From assembly GCF_963665445.1 (NCBI RefSeq), contig NZ_OY762276.1:4458601-4522600 (forward strand): a stretch of DNA of 64,000 bases. The letters are read 5' to 3'. Both the position numbers and the translations under genes were made by a program. Below are positions 17,421 through 26,877 of the stretch, one piece after another; within the stretch, counting starts at the first letter, position 1; each line of letters starts with the position of its first letter. Under the pieces are notes generated by a model. It did no database searches, was not told the origin of the DNA, and saw nothing but the letters and a program-made list of their open reading frames with translations. This DNA is from an uncultured Desulfobulbus sp. GTDB taxonomy: Bacteria; Desulfobacterota; Desulfobulbia; Desulfobulbales; Desulfobulbaceae.

Positions 17421-18872
17421 TCACGCGGTTTGGCGCCGGTGTTTGACCGGAAGGATCTTCATCTGCTCCCGGTACTTGGCCACGGTTCTGCGGGCAACGG
17501 AGATATTCTCCTTTTCGAGCAGTTCGGAGATCTTGTTGTCACTGAGCGGTTTGGTCGGATTTTCGCTGTTGATCAGTTGGCGGATACGGGTTTTTATGGC
17601 CTCGGCGGCAACGGTGTCGCCGTCGGCATTGGGCACGGCGGTGCTGAAGAAATACTTGAGCTCGTAGATGCCCTGGGGGCAGTGCACATACTTGTTGGAG
17701 GTGACGCGGCTGACGGTTGATTCGTGCATGCCGATATCCTCGGCCACATCCCGCAGGATCAACGGTTTCATCGCTGCCGGACCGGATTCAAAGAAATCGC
17801 GCTGGAATTTGAGCAGGCTTTCCATGACCCGGTAGATGGTCCGCTGACGCTGCTCGATCGACTTGATGAACCATTCGGCATTGCGTTTGCTCTCACGCAG
17901 GTAACCGCGGGATTCACTGCTCAGGCTGCCCTTTTGCTTGAGCAACTGCTGATAGTCGCCGGAGAGCTGCAGGTTGGGCAAACCTTCATCGTTGAGCTGA
18001 ATCACGAATTCGCCGTCAATCTTGTAGACATACACATCCGGGACCACGTAGTTGGTCTGTTCGTTGCTGAACTCGTTGCCCGGATAGGGCGTCAGTTCCT
18101 GGATGACCGCCACCGCCTCCATCACCTTTTTGACCGGAGAGCCGGTTTCCCGGGCGATTTGCGCATAGTTGCGCGACTGCAGCAGATCCATGTGGTGTTC
18201 GACGATCTGGTAGGGGAGGGTGTCGTAGTAATCGAGCCGGTCGAGTTGAAGCAGGAGCGATTCGCGAATGTCGCGAGCCGCCACGCCGGCCGGGTCGAGA
18301 CTTTGGACAATCCGCAGGCAACCCTCGGCCTCCTCCTCGCTGCAGTCGCCGTAGGCACAGATGTCGGCAATGGATGCCTCGAGAAAGCCGTGGCCATCGA
18401 GGTTGCAGACGATGAATTGGGTGAGGTCCGCATCCTTCTCGTTGAGATCCAGGTGGGTCAACTGCCACAACAGATAGGAATCCAGTCCCGGAGTGGCGGA
18501 GATGAAATCGAATTGCGACGGTGCGTCGGCCGGTGGTGTTTCGTGGGAAAAGGAGAAGTCGGAGTCAAAACTGTTGGTGTAATCTTCCCAGTTGATCTCC
18601 GCCACGGTGGAGGGATCGTCACCCTTGACCCGGTCGGTAAAGCTGGCCTCGTCTTGGCCGGTACTTTCTTCGGCATTGAGCGCTTCGGGGTTACCCGTCT
18701 GCTCCTGGAGGCTTGGTGTCTCCTCAAGCATGGGATTTTGCTCGATTTCGGCCTGAAGTGCCTCGGTGAGCTCAAGACGGCCAAGCTGAAGCAGCTTGAT
18801 GGCTTGACGCAGTTGCGGTGTCATCACCAGTTTTTGCGCCAGCTTCAGGTTTTGTCTGAGTTCAAGAGCCAT
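17421..18872 (-). CDS. rpoN: RNA polymerase sigma-54 factor
   Basis: 483 residues. Glutamine/leucine-rich region I (QKLVMTPQLRQAIKLLQL), an acidic region II (about 55-110), the core-binding region, a helix-turn-helix (DIGMHESTVSRVTSNKYV) and the RpoN box ARRTVAKYRE near the end. It directs transcription from -24/-12 promoters with AAA+ activators. The order lptA-lptB-rpoN is widespread in proteobacteria. Here rpoN runs directly into ptsN with no hpf gene between. Confidence 0.96.
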   Translation of the reverse strand: MALELRQNLKLAQKLVMTPQLRQAIKLLQLGRLELTEALQAEIEQNPMLEETPSLQEQTGNPEALNAEESTGQDEASFTDRVKGDDPSTVAEINWEDYTNSFDSDFSFSHETPPADAPSQFDFISATPGLDSYLLWQLTHLDLNEKDADLTQFIVCNLDGHGFLEASIADICAYGDCSEEEAEGCLRIVQSLDPAGVAARDIRESLLLQLDRLDYYDTLPYQIVEHHMDLLQSRNYAQIARETGSPVKKVMEAVAVIQELTPYPGNEFSNEQTNYVVPDVYVYKIDGEFVIQLNDEGLPNLQLSGDYQQLLKQKGSLSSESRGYLRESKRNAEWFIKSIEQRQRTIYRVMESLLKFQRDFFESGPAAMKPLILRDVAEDIGMHESTVSRVTSNKYVHCPQGIYELKYFFSTAVPNADGDTVAAEAIKTRIRQLINSENPTKPLSDNKISELLEKENISVARRTVAKYREQMKILPVKHRRQTA

Positions 18873-18935
18873 TGGTCCGTCTGTCCCGTCTGTTCGAGTT
18901 GATACGTTACTGCCGAATTGCCTGCCTGTCCCTAC

Positions 18936-19667
18936 TTACATGTGAAAATTATCGCCAAGATACATTTTGCGTGCGACCGCGCTTTGAATGATGTCCTCGG
19001 CGGCACCGCTGGTCAGGATTTGACCGCTGTTCATAATATAGGCGAAGTCACAGACCTGCAAGGTTTCGCGGACATTATGATCGGAAATCAACACCCCCAG
19101 TCCCTTGTCCTTGAGGTCGCGGATGATACCCTGCAGATCCGCCACCGAAAGCGGGTCGACCCCGGCAAAGGGTTCATCCAGGAGGATGAATCTGGGCCTG
19201 GTGGCCAGGGCCCGCATGATCTCCACCCGGCGGCGTTCTCCACCGGAAAGTCCGTGGCCCTTGTTGCCGGCCAGGTACTCCAGTTTGAGTTCCGCCATCA
19301 ATTCCTCGATTCGGCTGTTGATTTCCCTGCGGGGAAGTCCGAGCGGCTCGAGAACGATGCGAATGTTCTCCTCCACAGTCAGCTTCTTGAACACCGAAGG
19401 TTCCTGGGCCAGATAAGTGATGCCCCTTGAGGCCCGCTTGTGAATCGGCAGCCCGGTGATCTCCTCGCCGTCGAGGAGAATCGATCCCTTGGTGGGGCGA
19501 ATGAAACCGACAATGGAGTAAAAGGTGGTTGTCTTGCCCGCCCCGTTGGGACCAAGCAGGCCGACCACCGAAGAGCTGGGAACCTGCAGGCTGACCTGGT
19601 CGACCACCCGTCTGTTGCGGTACTCCTTGATCAGGCCGCTGGTTTCAAGCAATGCGCTTTTGCCCAT
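18936..19667 (-). CDS. lptB: LPS export ABC transporter ATP-binding protein LptB
   Basis: 243 residues. Walker A GPNGAGKTT, signature LSGGERRRVEIMRAL and Walker B FILLDEPFAGVD, with the LptB-specific YLAQEPSVFKKLTVEEN. It powers extraction of LPS from the inner membrane by LptFG. It starts two bases after lptA ends, so the two are co-transcribed. Confidence 0.96.
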   Translation of the reverse strand: MGKSALLETSGLIKEYRNRRVVDQVSLQVPSSSVVGLLGPNGAGKTTTFYSIVGFIRPTKGSILLDGEEITGLPIHKRASRGITYLAQEPSVFKKLTVEENIRIVLEPLGLPRREINSRIEELMAELKLEYLAGNKGHGLSGGERRRVEIMRALATRPRFILLDEPFAGVDPLSVADLQGIIRDLKDKGLGVLISDHNVRETLQVCDFAYIMNSGQILTSGAAEDIIQSAVARKMYLGDNFHM

Positions 19668-19669
19668 GG

Positions 19670-20206
19670 TTATTTTTGGGACTCCGGATGGATAACAGCG
19701 CGGACGCGTCCATTTGCGCTCCTGTCCTGCTCCACCACCGACCGTTTCTGGTCCAGAAAGTAGGTGATGGTCTTGCCGGCGACCATGTTCCGGCCCTGCC
19801 AGGCCTTGGCGTTGCCGCTGAGGATCACCTTGCGCTCAGGGGCAAAATAGTCCATGCGATCGCCTGTGCCCAGCCAATCGCCCTGGCTGACCTTGACGTT
19901 GTTTTTGCAGATCAGTTTCTCCACCTTGCTGGTCGGCTTGTCTGCTTGCGCCCCGGCGGTCTGTGGTTTGTTGGTGCTGTAATACACGGTCATTTCATCG
20001 GCGCGAATGGTCAGGGTGCCCTGGCGGGCATCGACCTTGCCCTGAAAGATGACCGTGTTGTTTTTTTCTTGCGATACCATACGGTTAGCTTCAATGCTGA
20101 TCGGTTGCTCCGCCTTCTCAGCGGCAACGGCCGGTGTCAGCAATGCAAGTGACATGATGATAAGCAGGTGCAGCATCCGTCCGAGAACGCCTGATCCGTG
20201 CTCCAT
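19670..20206 (-). CDS. lptA: Periplasmic LPS transport protein LptA
   Basis: 178 residues: N-terminal signal segment (LHLLIIMSLALLTPAVAAE) and an OstA/LptA beta-jellyroll with IEANRMVSQEKNNTVIFQGKV, LTIRADEMTVYY and GDRMDYFAPERKVILSGNA. It forms the periplasmic bridge for LPS. The ATG at 20206 is chosen because GAGGAG lies six bases upstream; the ATG at 20212 overlaps that site. No lptC is adjacent. It is divergent from argB across 237 bases. Confidence 0.9.
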   Translation of the reverse strand: MEHGSGVLGRMLHLLIIMSLALLTPAVAAEKAEQPISIEANRMVSQEKNNTVIFQGKVDARQGTLTIRADEMTVYYSTNKPQTAGAQADKPTSKVEKLICKNNVKVSQGDWLGTGDRMDYFAPERKVILSGNAKAWQGRNMVAGKTITYFLDQKRSVVEQDRSANGRVRAVIHPESQK

Positions 20207-20413
20207 GGTCATCTCCTCAGGAATGCAAGGGAAAAATGAACGCTTGGTTTTTCGGGTTTATTTTTTGCAAGAATGGTGGATAGTACTTGGTTATCCCGCA
20301 AAAGTAAAGAGCCTTGGGCCCTTGCAGGCCAGCCTTTTTCCGCGAAAGAAACGCAGGAGTTTACAGGGAAGGGAAGCAGATGTACAATGGATCGCCTTAG
20401 ACAAACAAGAGGG

Positions 20414-20428
20414 TTCCAACGGTTGGAA
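20414..20428. repeat. Small inverted repeat before argB
   Basis: TTCCAAC G GTTGGAA, a perfect 7-base dyad ending about 15 bases before the argB start and just before its ribosome binding site. It could be an operator or an RNA hairpin; no match to the ArgR box was seen. Confidence 0.3.
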
Positions 20429-20443
20429 TGAGGTCAGATACCT

Positions 20444-21331
20444 ATGATGAGAGACGAGATAGCCAAGGCCAAGGTGTTGGTGGAGTCGCTGCCCTATATC
20501 AGCGAATTTCGGGAAAAAACTGTGGTCATCAAATATGGCGGCCATGCCATGGTCGACGAGACGCTCAAGCGCAACTTTGCCCTTGATGTCATCTTGATGA
20601 AATATATCGGGATCAATCCGGTCATCGTCCACGGCGGCGGGCCGCAGATCAACCGTTTTCTGGAAAAGATGCAGATCACCCCCTCCTATGTCCAGGGGAT
20701 GCGGGTCACCGACGGCGAGACCATGGATGTGGTCGAGATGGTCCTGGTGGGCAAGGTCAACAAGGAGATCGTCGGTTTGATCAATCACTGCGGCGGCAAG
20801 GCGGTCGGTCTCTCCGGCCGTGACGGCGATCTGGTGCAGGCGCGCAAGCTGACCATCAAGGGCAAGCCGACCAGCGAGGATCGTCCGCCGGAGTTGATCG
20901 ATATCGGTCGCGTGGGCGAAGTCACCCAGGTGAATCCGGAGATTCTCACCGCCCTTGATCAGAAGGATTTCATCCCGGTCATTGCCCCGGTGGGCGTGGG
21001 CGAGGACGGTCAAGCCTTCAACATCAATGCCGATCTCGTTGCCGGTGCCATTGCCGCCGAGCTCAATGCGGTCAAACTGATGCTGCTGACCGATGTCGAA
21101 GGGGTCAAAGACGAAAACGGCGGATTGATCTCCACCATCAGCCGCGACCAGATCGACTCCCTGATAGAATCCGGGGTGATCAAGGGCGGCATGATTCCCA
21201 AGGTCAACTGCTGCAAATCGGCCCTGGACGGCGGCGTGGCCAAGGCGCATATCATCGACGGACGGCAGGAACACGCCATATTGTTGGAAATTTTCACTCG
21301 CAAAGGAATTGGAACGGAGTTAGTGGCATGA
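20444..21331 (+). CDS. argB: Acetylglutamate kinase
   Basis: 295 residues. Amino-acid kinase fold: [10 protein letters not shown] at the phosphate-binding start, [15 protein letters not shown], and the C-terminal [11 protein letters not shown] and [18 protein letters not shown]. Second step of arginine synthesis. The N-terminal helix (about residues 1-20) is of the kind seen in arginine-sensitive hexameric enzymes, so feedback inhibition is plausible. GAGGT sits nine bases before the ATG. It overlaps argD by four bases (ATGA). Confidence 0.95.
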   Translation: MMRDEIAKAKVLVESLPYISEFREKTVVIKYGGHAMVDETLKRNFALDVILMKYIGINPVIVHGGGPQINRFLEKMQITPSYVQGMRVTDGETMDVVEMVLVGKVNKEIVGLINHCGGKAVGLSGRDGDLVQARKLTIKGKPTSEDRPPELIDIGRVGEVTQVNPEILTALDQKDFIPVIAPVGVGEDGQAFNINADLVAGAIAAELNAVKLMLLTDVEGVKDENGGLISTISRDQIDSLIESGVIKGGMIPKVNCCKSALDGGVAKAHIIDGRQEHAILLEIFTRKGIGTELVA

Positions 21332-22521
21332 GCAATCAAGACTGGGCGGATCGGGGCAATTCAGTGTTTATCGGCACCTACAACCGATTTCCAGCGGCCA
21401 TGGTCAAAGGTAGCGGATGTCGGCTCTGGGATGCCGACGGAACAGAGTATCTCGATTTTCTCGCAGGTATTGCCGTCTGTTCCCTGGGGCATTGCCATCC
21501 GGCGGTGACGGAGGCCATCTGCCGCCAGGCGGGATCGCTGGTGCATGTCTCCAACCTGTTCCACACCAAGCCGCAGATCGAGCTTGCGGAACTCCTGGTC
21601 AGCAACAGCTTTGCCGACCGGGTGTTCATGGGTAACTCAGGGGCCGAGGCCAATGAGGCCGCGATCAAGCTCGCGCGCATTCACAGCGGGCCGGGCAAGT
21701 ATGAGATCATCTCCCTGTCGGGCTCCTTCCATGGGCGGACCCTGGCCACGGTGGCCGCCACCGGCCAGCCCAAGTTTCATCATGGCTTTGAGCCGCTGCC
21801 CCAGGGCTTTGTCCACGCCGAATTCGGCGACCCCGCGACCATTGAACAGCTGATTACGCCCCAGACCTGCGCCATCCTCTGCGAACCGCTGCAGGGAGAG
21901 AGTGGGGTGCGTCCCCTGGAGGCGGAGTATCTGGCGGCGATTCGCGCCCTCTGCGACAAGCATGGCCTGCTATTGATCTTTGATGAGGTGCAGACCGGGC
22001 TTGGCCGGACCGGAACCCTCTTTGCCCACGAGCAGTTGGGCGTGACCCCGGATATCATGACCCTGGCCAAGGCCCTGGGCAACGGCCTGCCCATCGGTGC
22101 CATGTTGACCACCGAGAAGATCGCAGCCTCCCTGGTCGCGGGCACCCATGCCTCCACCTTTGGCGGCAACCCGGTGGCTGCGGCTGCCGCGGTCGAGGTT
22201 ATGAAGATCATGCTTGCCGATGGCTTCATGGAGGCGGTACAGGAAAAAAGCCGCTACTTTGTCGGCAAACTGCAGACGGTCGCCGAGAAATATCCGCAGT
22301 TGGCTACCGGTGTGCGCGGCCGCGGTCTGCTCCTTGGCCTGGTGCTGACCGATCGTGGTATCGAGATGGGCATGGAGATCGTGCAGCGTATGTTTTCCCA
22401 AGGGGCTTTGATCAACTTTGCCGGCAACAAGGTGCTGCGTTTCGTGCCGCCGCTCATTGTCAGCACGGAGGAGATCGATGCGGTGGTGGAGAAGCTCTGC
22501 AGCGTATTTGAGACCCTGTAA
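21328..22521 (+). CDS. argD: Acetylornithine aminotransferase
   Basis: 397 residues, PLP-dependent class III aminotransferase. Motifs include [48 protein letters not shown] and the PLP lysine in [15 protein letters not shown]. Fourth step of arginine synthesis; related enzymes can also act in diaminopimelate synthesis, and dap genes are nearby. Start overlaps the argB stop. Confidence 0.95.
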   Translation: MSNQDWADRGNSVFIGTYNRFPAAMVKGSGCRLWDADGTEYLDFLAGIAVCSLGHCHPAVTEAICRQAGSLVHVSNLFHTKPQIELAELLVSNSFADRVFMGNSGAEANEAAIKLARIHSGPGKYEIISLSGSFHGRTLATVAATGQPKFHHGFEPLPQGFVHAEFGDPATIEQLITPQTCAILCEPLQGESGVRPLEAEYLAAIRALCDKHGLLLIFDEVQTGLGRTGTLFAHEQLGVTPDIMTLAKALGNGLPIGAMLTTEKIAASLVAGTHASTFGGNPVAAAAAVEVMKIMLADGFMEAVQEKSRYFVGKLQTVAEKYPQLATGVRGRGLLLGLVLTDRGIEMGMEIVQRMFSQGALINFAGNKVLRFVPPLIVSTEEIDAVVEKLCSVFETL

Positions 22522-22548
22522 TTGTTGAGCTGATGTGGTGATCTTTCC

Positions 22549-23136
22549 ATGGATGCGCTTTCCCTGATCGCGGTGGCCGTGGCCCTGGCAATGGACGCCT
22601 TTGCCGTGGCCCTGGCCGCCGGTGCGGTCCTCCATCCACTGAGTTTTCGTCCCTGTTTCCGCCTGGCCTTCCATTTCGGCCTGTTCCAGGCGTTGATGCC
22701 GGTGATCGGCTGGCTTGCCGGCCTGACCGTGCAGTCCTTTGTCGCCGCCTGGAGCCACTGGATCGCCTTTACTCTCTTGCTCTACATCGGGGGGCGGATG
22801 ATGTACGAGGCGCTTTACGGGGACGAAGACCGGGAGCGCAACAACGATCCCAGCCGGGGCCTGACCATGGTCGGGCTGTCGGTGGCCACCAGTATCGATG
22901 CCCTGGCGGTCGGTATCACCCTGGCCATGCTCGATGTGGTGGTCTGGTTTCCGGCCCTGGTCATCGGGCTGGTTGCCTGCGGTTTTACCGTGCTCGGCCT
23001 TTTTCTCGGAACGCGCGCAGGTAGGCGCTGGGGCAGTCGGGTCGAGGTGGCCGGTGGGGCAATTTTGATTCTCATCGGCCTGAAAATTCTCCTCTCCGCC
23101 CTCTTTCTCGATAAGGCTGTTGCCGGTATCCTCTAA
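22549..23136 (+). CDS. mntP: Manganese efflux pump MntP family protein
   Basis: 195 residues, six predicted membrane helices in two repeats. Signature aspartates are visible in AMDAFAVALAAG (TM1) and SVATSIDALAVGITLAM (TM4). Likely exports Mn2+. It lies within the arg cluster between argD and argF, 27 bases after argD and co-directional. Known mntP genes are often controlled by a manganese riboswitch; with only a 27-base gap there is no room for one here. Confidence 0.88.
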   Translation: MDALSLIAVAVALAMDAFAVALAAGAVLHPLSFRPCFRLAFHFGLFQALMPVIGWLAGLTVQSFVAAWSHWIAFTLLLYIGGRMMYEALYGDEDRERNNDPSRGLTMVGLSVATSIDALAVGITLAMLDVVVWFPALVIGLVACGFTVLGLFLGTRAGRRWGSRVEVAGGAILILIGLKILLSALFLDKAVAGIL

Positions 23137-23313
23137 TCCTTCTTTTCTCGTCTTTGCCTGCAATTGGCTGCCTGCTGGCAAAATCCCTTTGCAAACGACC
23201 TCTTTTTTTGTATCAATTATTTTTTTTACCTGGAGAGACAGCGGTAGAATCGGGCATGTGCACCTGGAGAGCATGACATCGTTGTCGTTTCCGGATTACC
23301 AGGGAAAAGTACG

Positions 23314-24237
23314 ATGAAGAAACACCTGTTGGCATTAGGCGATTTCACTCGCGAAGAATTGCGCGCCCTCATTGACCGGGCGCTTGTGTTAAAGGCGGAA
23401 GCAAGGCAGGGCGTACGCCATCAGCAGCTTGCCAGCTGCAAGATCTGTCTCCTTTTTGAAAAACCCTCGACCCGTACCCGGGTTTCGTTTGAAGCCGCCA
23501 TGTACGGCCTGGGCGGCCAGGTTATTTTCATGTCCGCCAAGGAATCGCAGTTGGGCCGTGGAGAACCGCTCAAGGATACCGCGCGGGTCCTGGCCCGGTA
23601 TGTGGACGCGATCGTGGTGCGCACCTTTGGCCAGGAGGTGGTGGAAGAGCTGTCCAAGTATTCCGACGTGCCGGTGATCAATGCCCTGACCGATTTGCAT
23701 CATCCCTGCCAGGTGCTCAGTGACATGATGACCGTGGTGGAAAAGAAGGGTACCCTGGAAAACGTGAAAACAGCCTGGGTCGGCGACGGCAACAACATGG
23801 CCAACTCCTGGATCGAGGCGGCCTCGGTCTTCGGATTTCCGCTGAGTCTCGCCTGTCCCGAGGGATTTGCCCCCAACAAGACCATCCTTGATGCCGCCCT
23901 GGCCCGATCTCCGCAGGCAATCAGCCTCGGCCAGGATCCCGCCACCGCCGTCCAGGGGGCGGACGTGATCAATGTCGATGTCTGGGCCTCCATGGGCCAG
24001 GAGTCGGAGCAGGAAACCCGTCTGGGCCTGTTTAAGAATTATCAGTTGGATTCCGCCCTGTTGGCCAAGGCCGACAAGGATGCCATCGTCATGCACTGCC
24101 TGCCCGCCCACCGGGGCGAGGAGGTCACCGAAGAGGTGCTCGAGGGGCCGCAAAGCGTGATCTTTGATCAGGCGGAAAATAAAATGCATATCCACGCCGC
24201 GATTCTGGAGCATTTCATTCTCGGCGCAAAGAAATAA
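23314..24237 (+). CDS. argF: Ornithine carbamoyltransferase
   Basis: 307 residues. Carbamoyl phosphate motif KPSTRTRVSFE, LHHPCQVLSD, the ornithine-binding WVGDGNNMANSW and HCLPAHRGEEV. Makes citrulline from ornithine. The upstream 177 bases contain T-rich runs and may hold a promoter, so argF could start a second transcript. Confidence 0.96.
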   Translation: MKKHLLALGDFTREELRALIDRALVLKAEARQGVRHQQLASCKICLLFEKPSTRTRVSFEAAMYGLGGQVIFMSAKESQLGRGEPLKDTARVLARYVDAIVVRTFGQEVVEELSKYSDVPVINALTDLHHPCQVLSDMMTVVEKKGTLENVKTAWVGDGNNMANSWIEAASVFGFPLSLACPEGFAPNKTILDAALARSPQAISLGQDPATAVQGADVINVDVWASMGQESEQETRLGLFKNYQLDSALLAKADKDAIVMHCLPAHRGEEVTEEVLEGPQSVIFDQAENKMHIHAAILEHFILGAKK

Positions 24238-24277
24238 ATAACTACAGACGATCCCCCTGGGATCACAGAGTGGAATT

Positions 24278-25477
24278 ATGTCGATCAACAAGATAGTGCT
24301 CGCCTATTCCGGCGGGTTGGATACCTCGGTTATTCTCAAATGGCTGGCCAATGAATACGGCTGCTCGGTCATTGCCTATTCAGCCGATATCGGCCAGAAG
24401 GAGGACTGGGACGCGGTTCGTGCCAAGGGCTTGGCCACCGGTGCGGAGAAGGTTGTGGTCTCCGATCTACGCGAGGAGTTTGTCCGCGACTACATCTTCC
24501 CTGCCTTCCGCGCCAATGCCATCTACGAGGGATCCTACCTCCTGGGTACCTCGCTGGCCCGGCCGCTGATCGCCAAGGAGCAGGTGCGCATTGCCATGGA
24601 GGAGGGTGCCGACGCGGTGAGCCACGGGGCCACCGGCAAGGGCAACGATCAGGTCCGGTTCGAGCTGAGCTACATGGCGCTCAATCCCAAGCTGACCATC
24701 ATCGCCCCCTGGCGTATTTGGGATCTGAACTCGCGGGCCAAGTTGGTGGCCTTTGCCCAGGAGAACAACATTCCGGTGCCGGTGACCAAAAAAAATCCCT
24801 ACAGCTCGGACGAGAACCTGCTTCATATCAGCTTTGAGGGCGGCATCCTCGAGGACCCGTGGAACGAGCCGGATGAGGACATGTTCAAGCTGACCGTTTC
24901 CCCGGAAAAGGCGCCGGACAGCCCCACCTACATCGAAATCGATTTCGAGCAGGGGACCCCGGTGGCCATCGATGGCGAGCGGCTGAGCCCGGTCGCCCTG
25001 ATGACCAAGCTCAACACCTTGGGCGGGGCCAACGGTATCGGCCGTCTGGATATGGTGGAGAACCGGTTCGTGGGCATGAAGTCCCGCGGCGTCTACGAGA
25101 CCCCCGGCGGCACGATCCTCCGCGCCGCCCATCGTGACCTGGAGACCATCACCCTGGATCGCGAGGTGCTGGCCATCCGCGACTCCCTGGTGCCGCGCTA
25201 TTCGCAGTTGATCTACAACGGTTTCTGGTTCTCCCCGGAGATGCAGCTGTTGCAGAAGACCATGGACGAGACCCAGACCACGGTCAACGGTACCGTCCGC
25301 CTCAAGCTCTACAAGGGCAACTGCATCCCGGTGGGGCGGAAGTCGGCCAACTCGCTCTACTCCGAGTCCTTTGCCACCTTTGAAGAGGATGAGGTCTACA
25401 ATCAGGCGGACGCCACCGGATTTATTCGGTTGAACGCCCTGCGCCTGCGCATTCAAGCCTACCAACGGAACAAGTAA
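24278..25477 (+). CDS. argG: Argininosuccinate synthase
   Basis: 399 residues. The PP-loop [12 protein letters not shown] (residues 9-20), [16 protein letters not shown] and [14 protein letters not shown] are diagnostic. Ligates citrulline and aspartate with ATP. Two bases separate it from argH. Confidence 0.97.
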   Translation: MSINKIVLAYSGGLDTSVILKWLANEYGCSVIAYSADIGQKEDWDAVRAKGLATGAEKVVVSDLREEFVRDYIFPAFRANAIYEGSYLLGTSLARPLIAKEQVRIAMEEGADAVSHGATGKGNDQVRFELSYMALNPKLTIIAPWRIWDLNSRAKLVAFAQENNIPVPVTKKNPYSSDENLLHISFEGGILEDPWNEPDEDMFKLTVSPEKAPDSPTYIEIDFEQGTPVAIDGERLSPVALMTKLNTLGGANGIGRLDMVENRFVGMKSRGVYETPGGTILRAAHRDLETITLDREVLAIRDSLVPRYSQLIYNGFWFSPEMQLLQKTMDETQTTVNGTVRLKLYKGNCIPVGRKSANSLYSESFATFEEDEVYNQADATGFIRLNALRLRIQAYQRNK

Positions 25478-25479
25478 GC

Positions 25480-26877
25480 GTGGCTGGACAACAAAAATCA
25501 GACAAGATGTGGGGCGGTCGCTTTGCCGAAGCGACCGCCGCTTCGGTTGAGGCCTACAGTGCGTCCATCCAGTATGACTCGCGCCTCTATCACCATGACG
25601 TCATGGGCTCCAAGGCGCATGCGCGCATGCTGGCCAAGCAGGGGCTGATCACGGACGAGGAGTGCGAGGCCATCATTGTCGGCTTGAGCGAAATCGAGGC
25701 CGAGATCGACCGGGGCGAGTTTGTCTTCAAGCCCGAGCTTGAAGACATCCACATGAACATCGAAAAGGCGCTGACCGATCGTATCGGCGCTGCAGGGGCA
25801 AAACTGCACACCGCCCGCAGCCGCAACGATCAGGTCAACCTCGATTTCCGCCTCTACCTCCGCGACGAGGCCGACACCCTGGATACCCTGCTAGCCGAGG
25901 TGCAGAAGGCCTTTGCCCGCACTGCCCGCAAATACCTGGGCACGGTCATGCCCGGCTACACCCACATGCAGCGGGCGCAGCCGGTGCTCCTCTCCCACCA
26001 CCTGCTGGCCTACGTGGAGATGTTTCAGCGCGATCGCGATCGTCTGCAGGGGTGCCGCGAGCGGATCAACATCCTGCCGCTGGGCGCGGCTGCCATGGCT
26101 GGCACCGGTTTACCCATCGATCGCCAATTCGTCGCTGATGAGCTTGGCTTTGCCGGGGTCTCCGCCAACTCCATGGACACCAGCGGCGATCGCGATTTTG
26201 CCCTGGAGATGCTGTTCTGTCTCAACCTGGTCCAGATCCATCTCAGCCGGCTTTCCGAGGAGTTGGTCCTCTGGTCCTCCAAAGAGTTTGAGTTTGTTCG
26301 TATCGGCGATCGCTACTGCACCGGATCCTCGATCATGCCGCAGAAAAAGAATCCGGATATCCCCGAATTGATGCGTGGCAAGACTGGCCGGGTCACCGGC
26401 GCGCTGATGTCGCTTCTGATGACGATGAAGGGGCTGCCGCTGACCTACAACCGCGATCTCCAGGAGGACAAGGAGCAGGTCTTCGATGGACTGGATACGG
26501 TCAAGGCCAGTCTGTCGATCACCGCGGAGTTGCTCGATAACACCGAGTTCAACGTCGAGCGGCTGCGGGAGGCCACCATTGGCGGCTTCATGACCGCCAC
26601 CGATCTGGCGGATTATCTGGTCAAGCGCAACATGCCCTTTCGCCAGGCGCATGGCGTGGTCGGGCGGATTGTCGCCGTCTGCCAGGAACGCGACTGCGAG
26701 CTCGTCGATCTCAGCCTTGCCGAGCTGCAGCAGCACTCCGCGTTGATCGAGGCCGATATCTTTTCGGTCCTTTCCGTGGACGGCTCGATCAACTCTCGAC
26801 TTTCCGTGGGCGGTACGGCCCGGGTCCGGGTCGAGGAATCGCTCGCGCGGGTGGAACAACAACTGGGAATGGCGTGA
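25480..26877 (+). CDS. argH: Argininosuccinate lyase
   Basis: 465 residues, fumarase/aspartase superfamily. Signature GSSIMPQKKNPD with the catalytic serine loop, TARSRNDQVNLDFRLYLR and GYTHMQRAQPV. Releases arginine and fumarate. GTG start at 25480, two bases after the argG stop. Its stop overlaps the start of the next gene. Confidence 0.97.
   Translation: MAGQQKSDKMWGGRFAEATAASVEAYSASIQYDSRLYHHDVMGSKAHARMLAKQGLITDEECEAIIVGLSEIEAEIDRGEFVFKPELEDIHMNIEKALTDRIGAAGAKLHTARSRNDQVNLDFRLYLRDEADTLDTLLAEVQKAFARTARKYLGTVMPGYTHMQRAQPVLLSHHLLAYVEMFQRDRDRLQGCRERINILPLGAAAMAGTGLPIDRQFVADELGFAGVSANSMDTSGDRDFALEMLFCLNLVQIHLSRLSEELVLWSSKEFEFVRIGDRYCTGSSIMPQKKNPDIPELMRGKTGRVTGALMSLLMTMKGLPLTYNRDLQEDKEQVFDGLDTVKASLSITAELLDNTEFNVERLREATIGGFMTATDLADYLVKRNMPFRQAHGVVGRIVAVCQERDCELVDLSLAELQQHSALIEADIFSVLSVDGSINSRLSVGGTARVRVEESLARVEQQLGMA

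Noticed and set aside
23171-23190. Sigma-54-like sequence TGGCA...TTTGC before argF
   Set aside because: GG to GC distance is 14 bases instead of 12, so it does not fit a -24/-12 promoter.
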